DNA of 64,000 nucleotides from JAKFEW01 sp036675505 (GCA_036675505.1 JAKFEW010000156.1:1-64000); one strand, 5' to 3'; counted from the first letter of the stretch, positions 24,414 through 35,097 are shown. Numbers and translations: made by a program. The notes: generated by a model from the letters alone, not told the origin.

Positions 24414-25151
24414 ATGTTGACGACCACCCTGATAGGCGCCGCCATCGTGTCAACCGGCCTGGGGCATCGGTTCCAGGAAGGGACGCCGGTCATGTTTTCC
24501 ATGGCAGGTGGGTTCGACGCGTTCTCCTACGTGTACGGCCCGCCGCCCGCGCTTCGGCCCGCCGGCCCTTTTCGGGTCGACGCGAGGATGCGCGCGATCG
24601 GATACGTCGGTCGGGGCTTCGCGATCGCCCACGTGAGCTCGGACTTCCCCCTATATGGGGCGCCCGTGTCGATCGACGGGGCCTCGCGCGGCGGCCCCGA
24701 CGCTTTCGCAGGCGTTGGGCTCGGCTGGACGTTCGAGCGGCCGGGCCGTGATCTGATGCCATACCTGGGCGTCGGCGCCGCGACCCATGGCGCGAGCGGC
24801 GGTTGGGGACCGATGTTGGGGGTCATCGATGCGTACCCGCTGGGGGAAGGGCGTACGGCCTATGTCGCCGGCTCCTTCGTGTGGCCGATCGAGGGGCGTG
24901 CAAGCGCGATGCCCGAACCGCTCACGGCTGCCGTCCTGCCGCCCTTGGAGCTGACCCTGGGCCTGTCCGAGCCCGGGTGGCCAGGCGTCCGGTCCCACGC
25001 CGAGGTGACGATCCGCGTCCCTCCAGGCACGCGGGTTTTCCAGCAAGGCCTCTACGGCACCACGGACGGTTCCATCACCGTGCTGCTCGGGCTCGGGCTG
25101 TCGGCGGGCGTTCCGAGCGGTCAGGCGCCTCGCCGCGGCCCCGTCTGGTAG
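24414..25151 (+). CDS. Exported Gly-rich protein, tandem paralogue B
   Basis: A 245-residue paralogue of the preceding gene. Aligned landmarks include FQEGTPVMF near the N-terminus, MRAIGYVGRGFAIAHV (versus GRAVGYLGTWLGTAQL), WGPMLGVIDA (versus FGPAIGLIDA), and the C-terminal TTDGSITVLLGLGL. Its N-terminus is a shorter hydrophobic stretch, so the signal peptide is less sure. The pair arose by tandem duplication and has diverged strongly. Its stop codon TAG doubles as the first bases of the proS -10 box. Function unknown. Confidence 0.62.
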   Translation: MLTTTLIGAAIVSTGLGHRFQEGTPVMFSMAGGFDAFSYVYGPPPALRPAGPFRVDARMRAIGYVGRGFAIAHVSSDFPLYGAPVSIDGASRGGPDAFAGVGLGWTFERPGRDLMPYLGVGAATHGASGGWGPMLGVIDAYPLGEGRTAYVAGSFVWPIEGRASAMPEPLTAAVLPPLELTLGLSEPGWPGVRSHAEVTIRVPPGTRVFQQGLYGTTDGSITVLLGLGLSAGVPSGQAPRRGPVW

Positions 25152-25154
25152 AAT
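25149..25154 (+). promoter_or_regulatory. -10 box for proS overlapping the upstream stop codon
   Basis: TAGAAT within CTGGTAGAATG. Its first three bases are the stop codon of the previous gene. The predicted start is near 25161, giving a 45-nt leader with a purine-rich gaagagga before the ATG. Confidence 0.5.
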
Positions 25155-25205
25155 GAACCGCCTCCCCGCTCCCGTGGGGATCACAGCACGAAGAGGATAG
25201 CCCCG

Positions 25206-26951
<1,746 letters not shown>

Positions 26952-27016
26952 CCTTCCTCCCGCTCGGCCGCCCACCCCGGCAGTCGCCGGCTGGTGGCAT
27001 CTCTGACACCGCCGGG

Positions 27017-27022
27017 TAGAAA
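27017..27022 (+). promoter_or_regulatory. Putative -10 box
   Basis: TAGAAA preceded by CGGG; predicted start near 27029, then GGAGG 5 nt before the ATG at 27058. Confidence 0.4.
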
Positions 27023-27057
27023 GGGACCAACCGTCCCCGTTCCACCCGGAGGTGCCC

Positions 27058-28446
27058 ATGTCGATCCATCCGCACGGCGTTCGCGCCCTGCCCATCGCGC
27101 TCTGCGTGGCCGTCATGGCCGCCTCCGCGTGCGGACCGATCCAGATCGACGTCGCCGCGATCCCCTCGCCGAAGCCTTCGGGCCAGCCCGGGTCGACGCC
27201 GCCCTCGGCCGCGGCCACCACGTCGCCCAACCCCGCCCGGTCGCCGGTACCGTCCCGCACGCCGCACGGCCCGGGCCCGCACGGCACCCCGGATCCCAAC
27301 GCCACAGTCGCCCCCCACGCGACCGCTGACCCGAACGCCACTCCCGGCCCGAACGGGACGTTGGCGCCCAACGGCCCGACGCCTTCGCCGGGCGCCACCG
27401 CCTATCCGTACCCGACCACCACGCCAGGTGCCGGCGGCACGCCCAAGCCCTGGCCGTCCGCGGCCGCACTGCCGGGCGGCACGCCCGTCCAGGGCGAGGT
27501 CTACGAGGTGAAGCGCGATGCCGGCAAACCCACCGACGTCGCCGTGGACGCCGATGGCGTCGCCTGGATCACGCTCGGCCAGTTCAACGTGTCTGGCGAC
27601 CCGCCGAAGGGCGAGCTGGTGCAGATGGGTGCCGACGGATCGCCGTTGAAGGTGCTCACGCTCGACGGGAACCCGCGACGCGTCGAGGCCGCGAGCGGCG
27701 GCGGCGTGTGGGTGCTGATGGACGTGAAGAGCAGCAATGGCGGCATGACGTCGACGTCAGTTTTGCGCCTGAGCGCCGAAGCGACGGTGCTCTCGCGGCT
27801 CGACCTCGGCTACGGCGGTGGCGGCAGCAGCAGCGGCAACGAGGGCTTGCGCCTCGTCGAGGACGGCGGCGGCAACGTCTGGGTGAAGAACGGCACGAGC
27901 TGGAGCTCCAATCAGATTTACCGCATCGCCCCGGGCGGCGGCCTGCTGGGCACCTACAACGCCGGATCCTCGGGCTACAGCTACGGCGGCCTGGGCGTCG
28001 ACAAGGAAAACCACGGCTGGATCACGGACAGCAGCAACAAGGTGGCGATCCGCATCGCCTCCAACATGACCAAGGCCGCCGAGCATTCCACCGACAACGA
28101 CGGGTTCGGCGCCTACGAGATCGCCTGCAGCGGCGACCGCGTCTGGCTCGCGCTGCAAAAGGAAATCGCCGTTTGGAAGCTCGACGGCACGCGCGAGTTC
28201 GGCGTTCCGACGGGTTACCCGGTCATCCAGATGCGCGCGGCCGGTGACGGCGGCATGTGGGCGCTCACCTCGACGGGCGGCTACGACAGCCACAGCGGCA
28301 GCGTGGTGCGCTTCGACAAGGCCGGCACGGCGACCGCGTCGTACGCGGTCGGACCGGACGTGCGGGGTTACGGCATCGGCGGCGACGGGGCCATCTGGGC
28401 AGCCAACTACACCGCGTCGACCGTGACGCGGGTTGGAACACGCTGA
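27058..28446 (+). CDS. Lipoprotein with Pro-rich linker and beta-propeller domain
   Basis: A 462-residue predicted lipoprotein. The signal peptide ends in the lipobox AASAC (Cys about residue 23). A low-complexity linker (about 30-140) is rich in Pro, Thr, Ala and Gly with repeated PNAT/PNGT units. The C-terminal 310 residues form a Vgb- or NHL-like propeller: repeated segments such as PTDVAVDADGVAWITLG, GLRLVEDGGGNVWVKNG and GGLGVDKENHGWITDS. The start is set by GGAGG at 27048-27052. Likely anchored at the outer membrane with the propeller held away by the linker. Function unknown. Confidence 0.78.
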   Translation: MSIHPHGVRALPIALCVAVMAASACGPIQIDVAAIPSPKPSGQPGSTPPSAAATTSPNPARSPVPSRTPHGPGPHGTPDPNATVAPHATADPNATPGPNGTLAPNGPTPSPGATAYPYPTTTPGAGGTPKPWPSAAALPGGTPVQGEVYEVKRDAGKPTDVAVDADGVAWITLGQFNVSGDPPKGELVQMGADGSPLKVLTLDGNPRRVEAASGGGVWVLMDVKSSNGGMTSTSVLRLSAEATVLSRLDLGYGGGGSSSGNEGLRLVEDGGGNVWVKNGTSWSSNQIYRIAPGGGLLGTYNAGSSGYSYGGLGVDKENHGWITDSSNKVAIRIASNMTKAAEHSTDNDGFGAYEIACSGDRVWLALQKEIAVWKLDGTREFGVPTGYPVIQMRAAGDGGMWALTSTGGYDSHSGSVVRFDKAGTATASYAVGPDVRGYGIGGDGAIWAANYTASTVTRVGTR

Positions 28447-28484
28447 TCCAGCCGCAGCGACGTTCTATTCCAAGCGGGCGTGGG

Positions 28485-28545
28485 TATATGGGGATCGGAT
28501 GCCTATGCACCGGTCCCTCGCCCGGTGCTTTCCGATCCCGGGTTC
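28485..28545 (+). ncRNA. Structured leader or small RNA upstream of the HNH gene
   Basis: GGGATCGGA (28491-28499) pairs perfectly with TCCGATCCC (28531-28539). Inside it, GCACCGG (28507-28513) pairs with CCGGTGC (28522-28528). The result is a long two-part hairpin right after a -10-like TATATG (28485-28490). There is no U-run, so it is not a simple terminator for the upstream gene. A second -10-like TAAGAT lies at about 28554. The rest of the 211-bp gap shows nothing else. It may be a cis-acting leader of the HNH gene, an mRNA stabiliser, or an independent RNA. Confidence 0.45.
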
Positions 28546-28657
28546 AAGCCGCTAAGATGAAGGTACGTTCTACTCTTCGGGAATGTCGCATTAACTGACC
28601 TCGCATCAACACTCGCTCGCCTTCACCTCGATGCTTCCGGCTCCTGAGGAGGACGCC

Positions 28658-29131
28658 ATGCAGGTCCTGGTTCTGAGCAGTACTTACCAACCGCTCTACA
28701 CGTGTGGCGTGGAGAGGGCGATCCGCTTGCTGTATCTCGGCAAGGCGGTGTCGGTGAAGGACTCCGAAGAGGTGGTGCGCTCGCCGTCGATCGTGATCCG
28801 CGTCCCCGCGGCGATCCGGCTGCTGGTCAAGGCGGTGGTCCAGCGATACTACGAGGCCATGCGGCCCACGCGCCAGGCGATCTTCCGGCGCGACTCGCAT
28901 ACGTGCCAGTATTGCAGCTCGAAGATGAATCTCACGCTCGACCACGTCCAGCCCCGCGCCCGCGGCGGCAAGGACACCTGGGAGAACCTCGTCACGGCCT
29001 GCGTGACTTGCAACAACCGCAAGGGCGATCGACGGCCCGAGGAGTGCAACCTGACGCTGGCGAAGGTGCCCAAGGCGCCCCGGGCCCTGGAGATCTCCCA
29101 TGATCTCTGGAACAAGCTCATGGGCTGGTAG
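28658..29131 (+). CDS. HNH endonuclease family protein
   Basis: A 157-residue protein. An N-terminal part of the form VLVLSSTYQPLYTC...AIRLLYLGKAVSV is typical of a widespread family of small HNH proteins common in Cyanobacteria and relatives. The zinc/HNH part follows: CQYC (about 84-87), LDHVQPRARGG (about 94-104, metal His), WENLVTACVTCNN. The two CxxC pairs bind a structural zinc. Biological role is not established; it is a house gene rather than a mobile homing enzyme. GAGGAGG lies 5 nt before the ATG. A strong terminator follows. Confidence 0.88.
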   Translation: MQVLVLSSTYQPLYTCGVERAIRLLYLGKAVSVKDSEEVVRSPSIVIRVPAAIRLLVKAVVQRYYEAMRPTRQAIFRRDSHTCQYCSSKMNLTLDHVQPRARGGKDTWENLVTACVTCNNRKGDRRPEECNLTLAKVPKAPRALEISHDLWNKLMGW

Positions 29132-29149
29132 TTTCAGGGATGTCTAGCG

Positions 29150-29180
29150 GTCGGATCGACATGGTCGGTCCGACTTTTTT
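29150..29180 (+). terminator. Rho-independent terminator after the HNH gene
   Basis: GTCGGA (29150-29155) pairs with TCCGAC (29169-29174), followed by six T (29175-29180). The run of T abuts a CRP/FNR-type palindrome that begins at its last base. Confidence 0.8.
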
Positions 29181-29195
29181 GTGATTATGATCACA
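29180..29195 (+). promoter_or_regulatory. CRP/FNR-family operator
   Basis: TGTGA-TTATGA-TCACA, a perfect match to the TGTGA-N6-TCACA consensus of CRP-type regulators. Two -10 candidates lie downstream. TATAAC (29206-29211) would put the site at about -30; TATACG (29216-29221) would put it at about -41, the class II activator position. It most likely controls the phosphatase-like gene at 29273. Confidence 0.65.
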
Positions 29196-29272
29196 CAAGC
29201 AGGGGTATAACTCCCTATACGGCCGTGGGGACGGCTGTACGCGGCCGAGGGGATGGCCGCCCGGGGGAAGTG

Positions 29273-29911
29273 ATGGGGGCGCAGCTCGATCTATTCGTGG
29301 CGCCGGCGCATGCCTGGCCCGACGGCCGACCGCGCGCGGTCGGCTTGCGTGGCCGCCTGGCCGAGATCGCCTACAAGCTCATGACGCCGACCGTCGACCG
29401 CCCGACGCTCGACAACTTCGGCGCGCTCGACGAGATGGTCTGGCGAGGCGCCCAGCCGGGGCGCCAGGGGTTCCGCCGGCTACGCGAGCTCGGCGTCGAG
29501 ACGATCATCAATTTGCGCGCGGAGTCGAACGACGAGTGCACGACCGTGCGCCTGCTCGGGATGAACTATCTGTACTTCCCGCTCGATCCGATCGCCCCGC
29601 CCACCCACGCCCAAATTCTGGCGTTCCTGCGCGCCGCGGCCGATCCGCGGCTCGGCAGGGTGTTCTTCCATTGCTACCACGGCGCCGATCGCACAGGCGT
29701 GGCCGCCGCGTGCTGGCGCATCGCGTTGGACGGCTGGACCCTCGCCGAGGCCGTGCGGGAGATGCAGGCCTTCCGCTTCCACAGCGCGTTCCAGCAGGCG
29801 AACCTCGCCTACGTCGCGAATTTCGCCGCGTATTGGCGCGGGATGAGCGATGCGCGCCGCGACGAGCTGCTGCGTCCCGAAGTGCGCGAGCCGCTGGGGC
29901 AGCCTTCTTAA
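29273..29911 (+). CDS. Tyrosine/dual-specificity phosphatase-like protein
   Basis: A 212-residue protein with the cysteine-phosphatase signature HCYHGADRTG (CX5R; catalytic Cys about residue 134). A supporting general-acid region lies upstream (FPLDPIAPP), and the family beta-sheet NFGALDEMVWRGAQPGRQGFRRLRELGVETIINLR is split over about residues 50-85. Similar proteins dephosphorylate phosphotyrosine, phosphoinositides or other phospho-substrates. The start is ATG 29273, just after GGGGGAAG; an upstream GTG (29225) would add a Gly/Arg-rich stretch with no homology. It sits alone behind a CRP/FNR-type operator, so it is probably regulated by a nucleotide or redox signal. Confidence 0.8.
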   Translation: MGAQLDLFVAPAHAWPDGRPRAVGLRGRLAEIAYKLMTPTVDRPTLDNFGALDEMVWRGAQPGRQGFRRLRELGVETIINLRAESNDECTTVRLLGMNYLYFPLDPIAPPTHAQILAFLRAAADPRLGRVFFHCYHGADRTGVAAACWRIALDGWTLAEAVREMQAFRFHSAFQQANLAYVANFAAYWRGMSDARRDELLRPEVREPLGQPS

Positions 29912-29980
29912 GGCAAGCTTACCTCAACAATAACCTCGTCATAAGACAGACAGTCTCTTGACGGCCGATGAATCCTGTAA

Positions 29981-29999
29981 CATCCGTTAACGTCGGATG
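29981..29999. promoter_or_regulatory. Inverted repeat upstream of a lipoprotein gene
   Basis: CATCCG-TTAACGT-CGGATG, a 6-bp inverted repeat with a 7-bp AT-rich centre, 34 bp before the ATG at 30033. A TTGACG (29958-29963) and TAACAT (29978-29983) upstream could form a promoter with a short 14-bp spacer, which would put the repeat over the start site. Operator-like, but unproven. Confidence 0.35.
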
Positions 30000-30032
30000 A
30001 CCGGGAAACGGCCTGACGAGAGGTCTCACGCG

Positions 30033-30896
30033 ATGGGTAAGTTCGATCACAAGCTGATTGGCGCGCTGGTGGCGGCGTTGCTGCTCGCCGGCTGCGGCAG
30101 CGACAAGCTGCCCACGACGCCGAAGCGCGGCGCCGGCGGCGCGCGCTTCCAGGACGGCTTGACGGTCCCCGGCATGGGTGGCCCCGGCATGGTGGGCCCG
30201 AACGGCCAGATGATGGGCCCCAATGGCCAGTTGGTCGGGCCGAACGGCCAGATGATGGCACCCGGCGGCAACCCCGAGGGCGTCCAGCTGCTCCAGGCCA
30301 CGCGCAACACGGTCGCGCAAATCACGGGCTTCGACGCCCAGATCCGCTCCTACACCCAGGGGCACTACAAGCAGGGCGAGCGGGTCTCCGAGCTCCGCAA
30401 GTCGACCACCGAGGCGCGCCTCATCTGGGTCAAGCCCCTCAAGCTGCGCGCCGAGGTGATCCAGACCTCCAACCCGCTGCTCGTCGGCGCCGCGATGGCG
30501 ACGACCGATGGCAAGAATGTCACGGCCCGTGCCAAGGGCATCCTGGGCCTGATCCCGTTCAAGATGCAGATCACCGACCCCAAGCTCGGCAACAACCGTG
30601 ACCACCGCCTCCCCGTGAACAACCCGAAGGCCAACATGGAGCGCCTGACGGCGCCCACGGCGATCTGGACGATGCTCGGCGACGAGAACGTCGAGGGCAC
30701 GCCTTGCAAGATGATCCAGGTCGATGGCGTGAAGCGCCTCGACAAGGAGATCACGCGCGAGGTGATCGCGATCGACCCCAATCAAATCACGCTCCGCCGG
30801 GTGATGATGTATTCGAACCAGACCAAGGTCGTCGACCACACCTTCGTGAAGTTCAAGTGGAACCCGAAGGTGAGCAGCTCGTCCTTCGAGCTGTAA
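30033..30896 (+). CDS. Outer-membrane lipoprotein with LolA/DUF1571-like domain
   Basis: A 287-residue predicted lipoprotein. The signal peptide ends LLLAGC (Cys about residue 20). A short linker carries a PNGQMMG/PNGQLVG/PNGQMMA triplet. From about residue 80 the protein looks like the curved-sheet LolA/LppX/DUF1571 class: a 'TTEARLIWVKPLKLRAEV' segment, a central TDGKNVTARAKG, and a late QTKVVDHTFVKFKWNPKV strand. Members bind lipids or lipoproteins in the periplasm. GAGAGG precedes the ATG by about 10 nt. The FAH-family gene begins 8 bases after its stop. The lipid-binding role is inferred from fold alone. Confidence 0.68.
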   Translation: MGKFDHKLIGALVAALLLAGCGSDKLPTTPKRGAGGARFQDGLTVPGMGGPGMVGPNGQMMGPNGQLVGPNGQMMAPGGNPEGVQLLQATRNTVAQITGFDAQIRSYTQGHYKQGERVSELRKSTTEARLIWVKPLKLRAEVIQTSNPLLVGAAMATTDGKNVTARAKGILGLIPFKMQITDPKLGNNRDHRLPVNNPKANMERLTAPTAIWTMLGDENVEGTPCKMIQVDGVKRLDKEITREVIAIDPNQITLRRVMMYSNQTKVVDHTFVKFKWNPKVSSSSFEL

Positions 30897-30904
30897 GCCC
30901 GCGC

Positions 30905-31540
<636 letters not shown>

Positions 31541-31581
31541 GGAAAGTTTAAAAAAAGACGCAAGATTCTTCATCGCGCTCC

Positions 31582-31587
31582 TACAAT
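31582..31587 (+). promoter_or_regulatory. Putative -10 box
   Basis: TACAAT in an unusually AT-rich 60-bp stretch (from 31538). Predicted start near 31594, with a leader of about 50 nt before the ATG at 31644. No -35 recognised. Confidence 0.45.
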
Positions 31588-31643
31588 TAAGGTGAAGTTA
31601 AATCCGTTCCCAGGACGGATTAATCATCGCCCAGGAGTCCCCG

Positions 31644-32882
31644 ATGCTGAATGCCCTCCAAGCCAGCCCGTCCCCATCTGGTGCCGCGTTCCGCGCCCAG
31701 ACGGCGCGCAGCCAGGATTCAGCGGGCGGAATCGCGATCATCCCCGGCGCGCCGGCGGGCGCCCTGCGCGGCCGGGTCGAGTTGCTGCTCGACGGGTCGT
31801 CGCTCCAGGCGGCGGTGCTCGAGGCGATCCACGAGGCGCGCACCTCGGTGAAGCTCGATCTGCACCTGCTGCGCGGCCCCGAGGGCCAGGAGATCGCGAA
31901 GGCGCTGGCCCGTCGCGCGCGCCAGGGCCTGCGGGTGCAGATCCTCGCCTGGGGTCCCGCCACCCAGGCCTTCGACGACCTGATCCAATCCGCCCGCGGC
32001 CTCGGCCTGGTTGTGCGGCGCGGCCCGGCCAGCGGCCACAACCCGGTCGGTAAGGCGATCGTGGCGGACGATCGCCTCGCGCTGGTCGGCGCGCTCGGCG
32101 GTCCCCGCGTGGCCCGCGGCCGCCGCGGCTTGCTGCGCATCAGCGGCGAGGCCGCCTGGGAGCTCGGCCGCCAGTTCAACCACGATTGGTTGCAGGCCGG
32201 CGGCCATCCGATGTCGCTGCCCGAGATGGCGGCGGCCGGCCTTTCGACCGGTGGTGCCGCGCTGCTCGTGGGTGGCGTGGGCCCGGCGCGCAAGGCCGCG
32301 CGGGCGGTCGTGATGCAGGCATTGCACCGGGCGCGCCGGTCGATCGCCGTAATGGTCGACGCGCTGGACGACCCCGAGACGATCGCCGCCCTCGTCGGCG
32401 CCCGCCGCCGCGGCGTGGCGGTGCGCGTGCTGCTCGCCGGCGACGCCGCCGATGTGGGTGGCCGCCTGGCGCGCACCGGGGCGATCGCGGCGCTCACCGC
32501 CGCGGGCATCCCGGTCCGCCTGCACCAGGCCGGAGGCGCCGGCGCGGCGTTGACCGTGCGCGCGGCCGTCGTGGATGGCACCCAGCTCGTGCTCGGCTCG
32601 ATGCCCTGGACCCGCGGCGGCTTCGTCGGCGGCGGCGAGGTCGCGCTCGAGGTCCGCGGGGATGGCGTCGCGACGCTGCTGCAAGAGACCTTCGAGCGGG
32701 ACTGGGAAGGTGCCGCACCTGCGCCGCTGCCCGGCGCCGTGCGCCGCGTGGTGTCGGCCGTGGCCCCCGCGCTCGCCGCGCTGTCGCGCGCCGTGAAGGG
32801 CCGCCGCTGGGCGGTGCCGGACCTGAGGGTCGGCGTGGTGCAGATCGCGGGCAAGCGCAAGCTGGTGGTGGACGTCCGCTAG
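31644..32882 (+). CDS. Phospholipase-D-like protein with degenerate HKD motifs
   Basis: A 412-residue protein with two PLD-type halves (about 45-190 and 215-350), each with the expected strand-helix order. The first half opens 'AAVLEAIHEARTSVKLDLHLL' in the way PLD/cardiolipin synthases do. The first active-site motif is changed: HNPVGKAIVADD, with His and Lys four residues apart instead of one (HxK). The second half has only LTVRAAVVDGTQLVLGS, lacking both His and Lys. It therefore probably lacks phosphodiesterase activity and may bind phospholipid or act as a scaffold. No signal peptide. Stands alone behind its own promoter. Confidence 0.75.
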   Translation: MLNALQASPSPSGAAFRAQTARSQDSAGGIAIIPGAPAGALRGRVELLLDGSSLQAAVLEAIHEARTSVKLDLHLLRGPEGQEIAKALARRARQGLRVQILAWGPATQAFDDLIQSARGLGLVVRRGPASGHNPVGKAIVADDRLALVGALGGPRVARGRRGLLRISGEAAWELGRQFNHDWLQAGGHPMSLPEMAAAGLSTGGAALLVGGVGPARKAARAVVMQALHRARRSIAVMVDALDDPETIAALVGARRRGVAVRVLLAGDAADVGGRLARTGAIAALTAAGIPVRLHQAGGAGAALTVRAAVVDGTQLVLGSMPWTRGGFVGGGEVALEVRGDGVATLLQETFERDWEGAAPAPLPGAVRRVVSAVAPALAALSRAVKGRRWAVPDLRVGVVQIAGKRKLVVDVR

Positions 32883-32984
32883 CTATCCTCCCTCATTCGT
32901 CCTCCTCCGTACTCCTCCCTCCCTGCGTGGCGGGGGGCGGGGGTTTGGGCGTGCTCGTTCAGTGGGAAGTAACAGCAGCCCGGG

Positions 32985-32990
32985 TATGAT
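32985..32990 (+). promoter_or_regulatory. -10 box for the MoxR operon
   Basis: TATGAT preceded by CCGGG; predicted start near 32997, leader about 40 nt ending in cccgagg before the ATG. The rest of the 154-bp gap is C/T-rich then G-rich with no clear terminator. Confidence 0.5.
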
Positions 32991-33036
32991 CTCGCCGAGA
33001 TCCGGGCCGCAGGCCCGCCAGAGCCCGAGGACGTCC

Positions 33037-33969
33037 ATGATCGCCACCCACCCATGCCAGCCCCTCCTCGATAGCCTCCAGGCGGCGATCATCGGCAAGG
33101 AGCCCACGTTGAAGCTGGTCGTCGCCACGATGCTGGCCGGCGGTCACGTGCTCCTCGAGGACGTCCCCGGCGTCGGCAAGACCCTCCTCGCGCGCACGCT
33201 GGCCCATGCGGTCGGCGGCGAGTGGAAGCGCGTCCAGTTCTCGCCGGACCTGTTGCCGAGCGACATCACCGGCGTGAACGTCTTCCACCCTGGCACCGGC
33301 GAGTTCCGCTTCGTGCGGGGCCCCATCTTCGCGAACGTGCTGCTCGCCGATGAGATCAACCGGGCCTCGCCGCGGACGCAATCGAGCCTGCTCGAGGCGA
33401 TGGAGGAGGCGCGCGTCACGATCGACGGCCATACGCATCCGCTGCCGACCCCTTTCCTCGTGATTGCGACGCAAAACCCCGTCGAGCACCATGGCACCTT
33501 CCCCTTGCCCGAGGCGCAGCTCGACCGGTTCGCCATCTCGGTCAGCATGGGCTACCCCACGGCGGCCGAAGAGCTGCGGCTGCTCGAGCGCGCGTCGGAC
33601 AAGCCCACCCACCAGCTGCTCACGGGCCGGCCCGCGGCCACGCCGGAAGAGCTCCTGAGCTGGCAGGCTGCGGTGCGCGAGGTGCGCATCGACCCGACGC
33701 TCCAGGGTTACATCGTGCGCGTGGTGCACCGCACGCGCGAGCACCCGGCGATCGCCCTCGGGGTGAGCCCCCGCGGCAGCTTGCTCTGGCAGCGCCTCGG
33801 CCAGGCGTTGGCCTGGCTCGACGGCCGCGACTACGTCGTGCCGGACGACCTCAAGAAGGCCGCCGTGCCCGTGTTGGCGCACCGCCTGCTGCTGGCCGGC
33901 CGCACGGGCGTGCAGGCCCGGCGTGAGGCGATCGAGGCGATCCTCGCCGAACTGCCGATGCCGGATTAG
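33037..33969 (+). CDS. MoxR-type AAA+ ATPase
   Basis: A 310-residue MoxR-family ATPase. Walker A GVGKT (about 45-49), Walker B LLADEINRASP (about 102-112), sensor 1 IATQNPVEHHGTFPLPEAQLDRF (spanning about 146-168). These chaperone-like ATPases remodel proteins in concert with DUF58/VWA partners. It heads an operon with the DUF58 and transglutaminase genes, the classic order for a system thought to work at the cell envelope. The start follows cccgagg by 6 nt. Confidence 0.94.
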   Translation: MIATHPCQPLLDSLQAAIIGKEPTLKLVVATMLAGGHVLLEDVPGVGKTLLARTLAHAVGGEWKRVQFSPDLLPSDITGVNVFHPGTGEFRFVRGPIFANVLLADEINRASPRTQSSLLEAMEEARVTIDGHTHPLPTPFLVIATQNPVEHHGTFPLPEAQLDRFAISVSMGYPTAAEELRLLERASDKPTHQLLTGRPAATPEELLSWQAAVREVRIDPTLQGYIVRVVHRTREHPAIALGVSPRGSLLWQRLGQALAWLDGRDYVVPDDLKKAAVPVLAHRLLLAGRTGVQARREAIEAILAELPMPD

Positions 33970-33981
33970 CTTGGACGACGC

Positions 33982-35097
33982 ATGACCAGCCAGGCCTGGG
34001 TCTACGTCCTCTTCGCCGGGGCGATCATCGTGGCGGCCTACCAGACGCAGGCCGGCTGGCTGTTCATCATGGGCGGCATCACGCTGGGCATGATCGTGCT
34101 GGCCTGGGCCGCGGCCCTGCAAAACCTCGCCGGCGTGAGGTTGCGCGCCCTGGCGCCGGCGCCCACCTGGCAAGGCGGCGTGGTCGAGTTGCCGGTCATC
34201 CTCGAGCGTACGGCCCGCGGGGCCTCGCGCGACCTCCAGATCATGGCGGCGCCGCGCCGGCCGCGGTGGTGGTTCCGCTGGTGGCGCGACACGCTCGTGC
34301 CGACCGGCTGGCCCTACCTCACCATCGGCGTGCCTGCGACGGGGCGGGCCGACGCCGTGCTGCGCCTGCCCGCGCCCACGCGTGGCGAGTTCCCGCTGCC
34401 CCCGCTGGTGGTGCAGAGCGCCTGGCCACTCGGCCTGATCGCCGCGACGCTGGTGGTGGAGCTACCGCTGCGGTTCCTCGTGTATCCTGTCGGTCCATAC
34501 CTGCGTGAGGTGCCCTGGCTCGCCGCGGCCGCCGCGCGGCGCGGCGCGGCCGCGCGCGCTGAAACCGGCCAAGGCCAGCTCCTGCGCTCGGTGCGCGAAT
34601 ACCGCGCGGGCGACCCCTGGCGGCAGATCCACTGGCGGACCACGGCGCGGCTCGGCGTGCCGCACGTGAAGGAGTCCGAGCGCGAGGCCGGCGAGGAGCT
34701 CGAGCTCTGGCTCGACCTGCGCGCCGACGTGCACACCCCCGCCACGCTCGAGCACATGATCACCGTCGCGACGGCGCTGGTGACCCACGCCCGCGAGTTG
34801 GGCCGGACCGTCCGCCTGACGACCCAGCCCGAGGCCGAGCCCGAGGCGATCGGCCGGCCCGGCGACGCGAACCTCGTCTGGCTGGCCCTCGCGCGCGCGA
34901 TTGCGCCGGTGGGTGCCGTGCAGGGTCCCGAGCGAGCGATCGCCCTCTCGCCCGGGCCGTTGCCCGGCTGGCACGCCTGGGCCGCCGCGCTCATCCTCTG
35001 CCCTGCGGAACCGCCCGCGAGCACGGAGGCCACCGCCACCTGCCCGGTGGGCGCCGACATCGCCGAGGCGCTCGCCGCGGGGAGGCTCGCCCCATGA
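33982..35097 (+). CDS. DUF58 domain protein
   Basis: A 371-residue protein with two N-terminal membrane helices (about 5-45), a beta-rich segment, and the DUF58 core at about residues 200-225 (VREYRAGDPWRQIHWRTTAR), followed by a VWA-like part. DUF58 proteins almost always follow MoxR and are thought to be its membrane-bound partner or substrate. The start is 12 bases after the moxR stop; its own stop overlaps the transglutaminase ATG. Confidence 0.9.
   Translation: MTSQAWVYVLFAGAIIVAAYQTQAGWLFIMGGITLGMIVLAWAAALQNLAGVRLRALAPAPTWQGGVVELPVILERTARGASRDLQIMAAPRRPRWWFRWWRDTLVPTGWPYLTIGVPATGRADAVLRLPAPTRGEFPLPPLVVQSAWPLGLIAATLVVELPLRFLVYPVGPYLREVPWLAAAAARRGAAARAETGQGQLLRSVREYRAGDPWRQIHWRTTARLGVPHVKESEREAGEELELWLDLRADVHTPATLEHMITVATALVTHARELGRTVRLTTQPEAEPEAIGRPGDANLVWLALARAIAPVGAVQGPERAIALSPGPLPGWHAWAAALILCPAEPPASTEATATCPVGADIAEALAAGRLAP

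Noticed and set aside
28536..28560. GGTTCAAGCC stretch as a tRNA T-arm
   Set aside because: No matching acceptor, D or anticodon arms; it lies at the edge of the leader hairpin.
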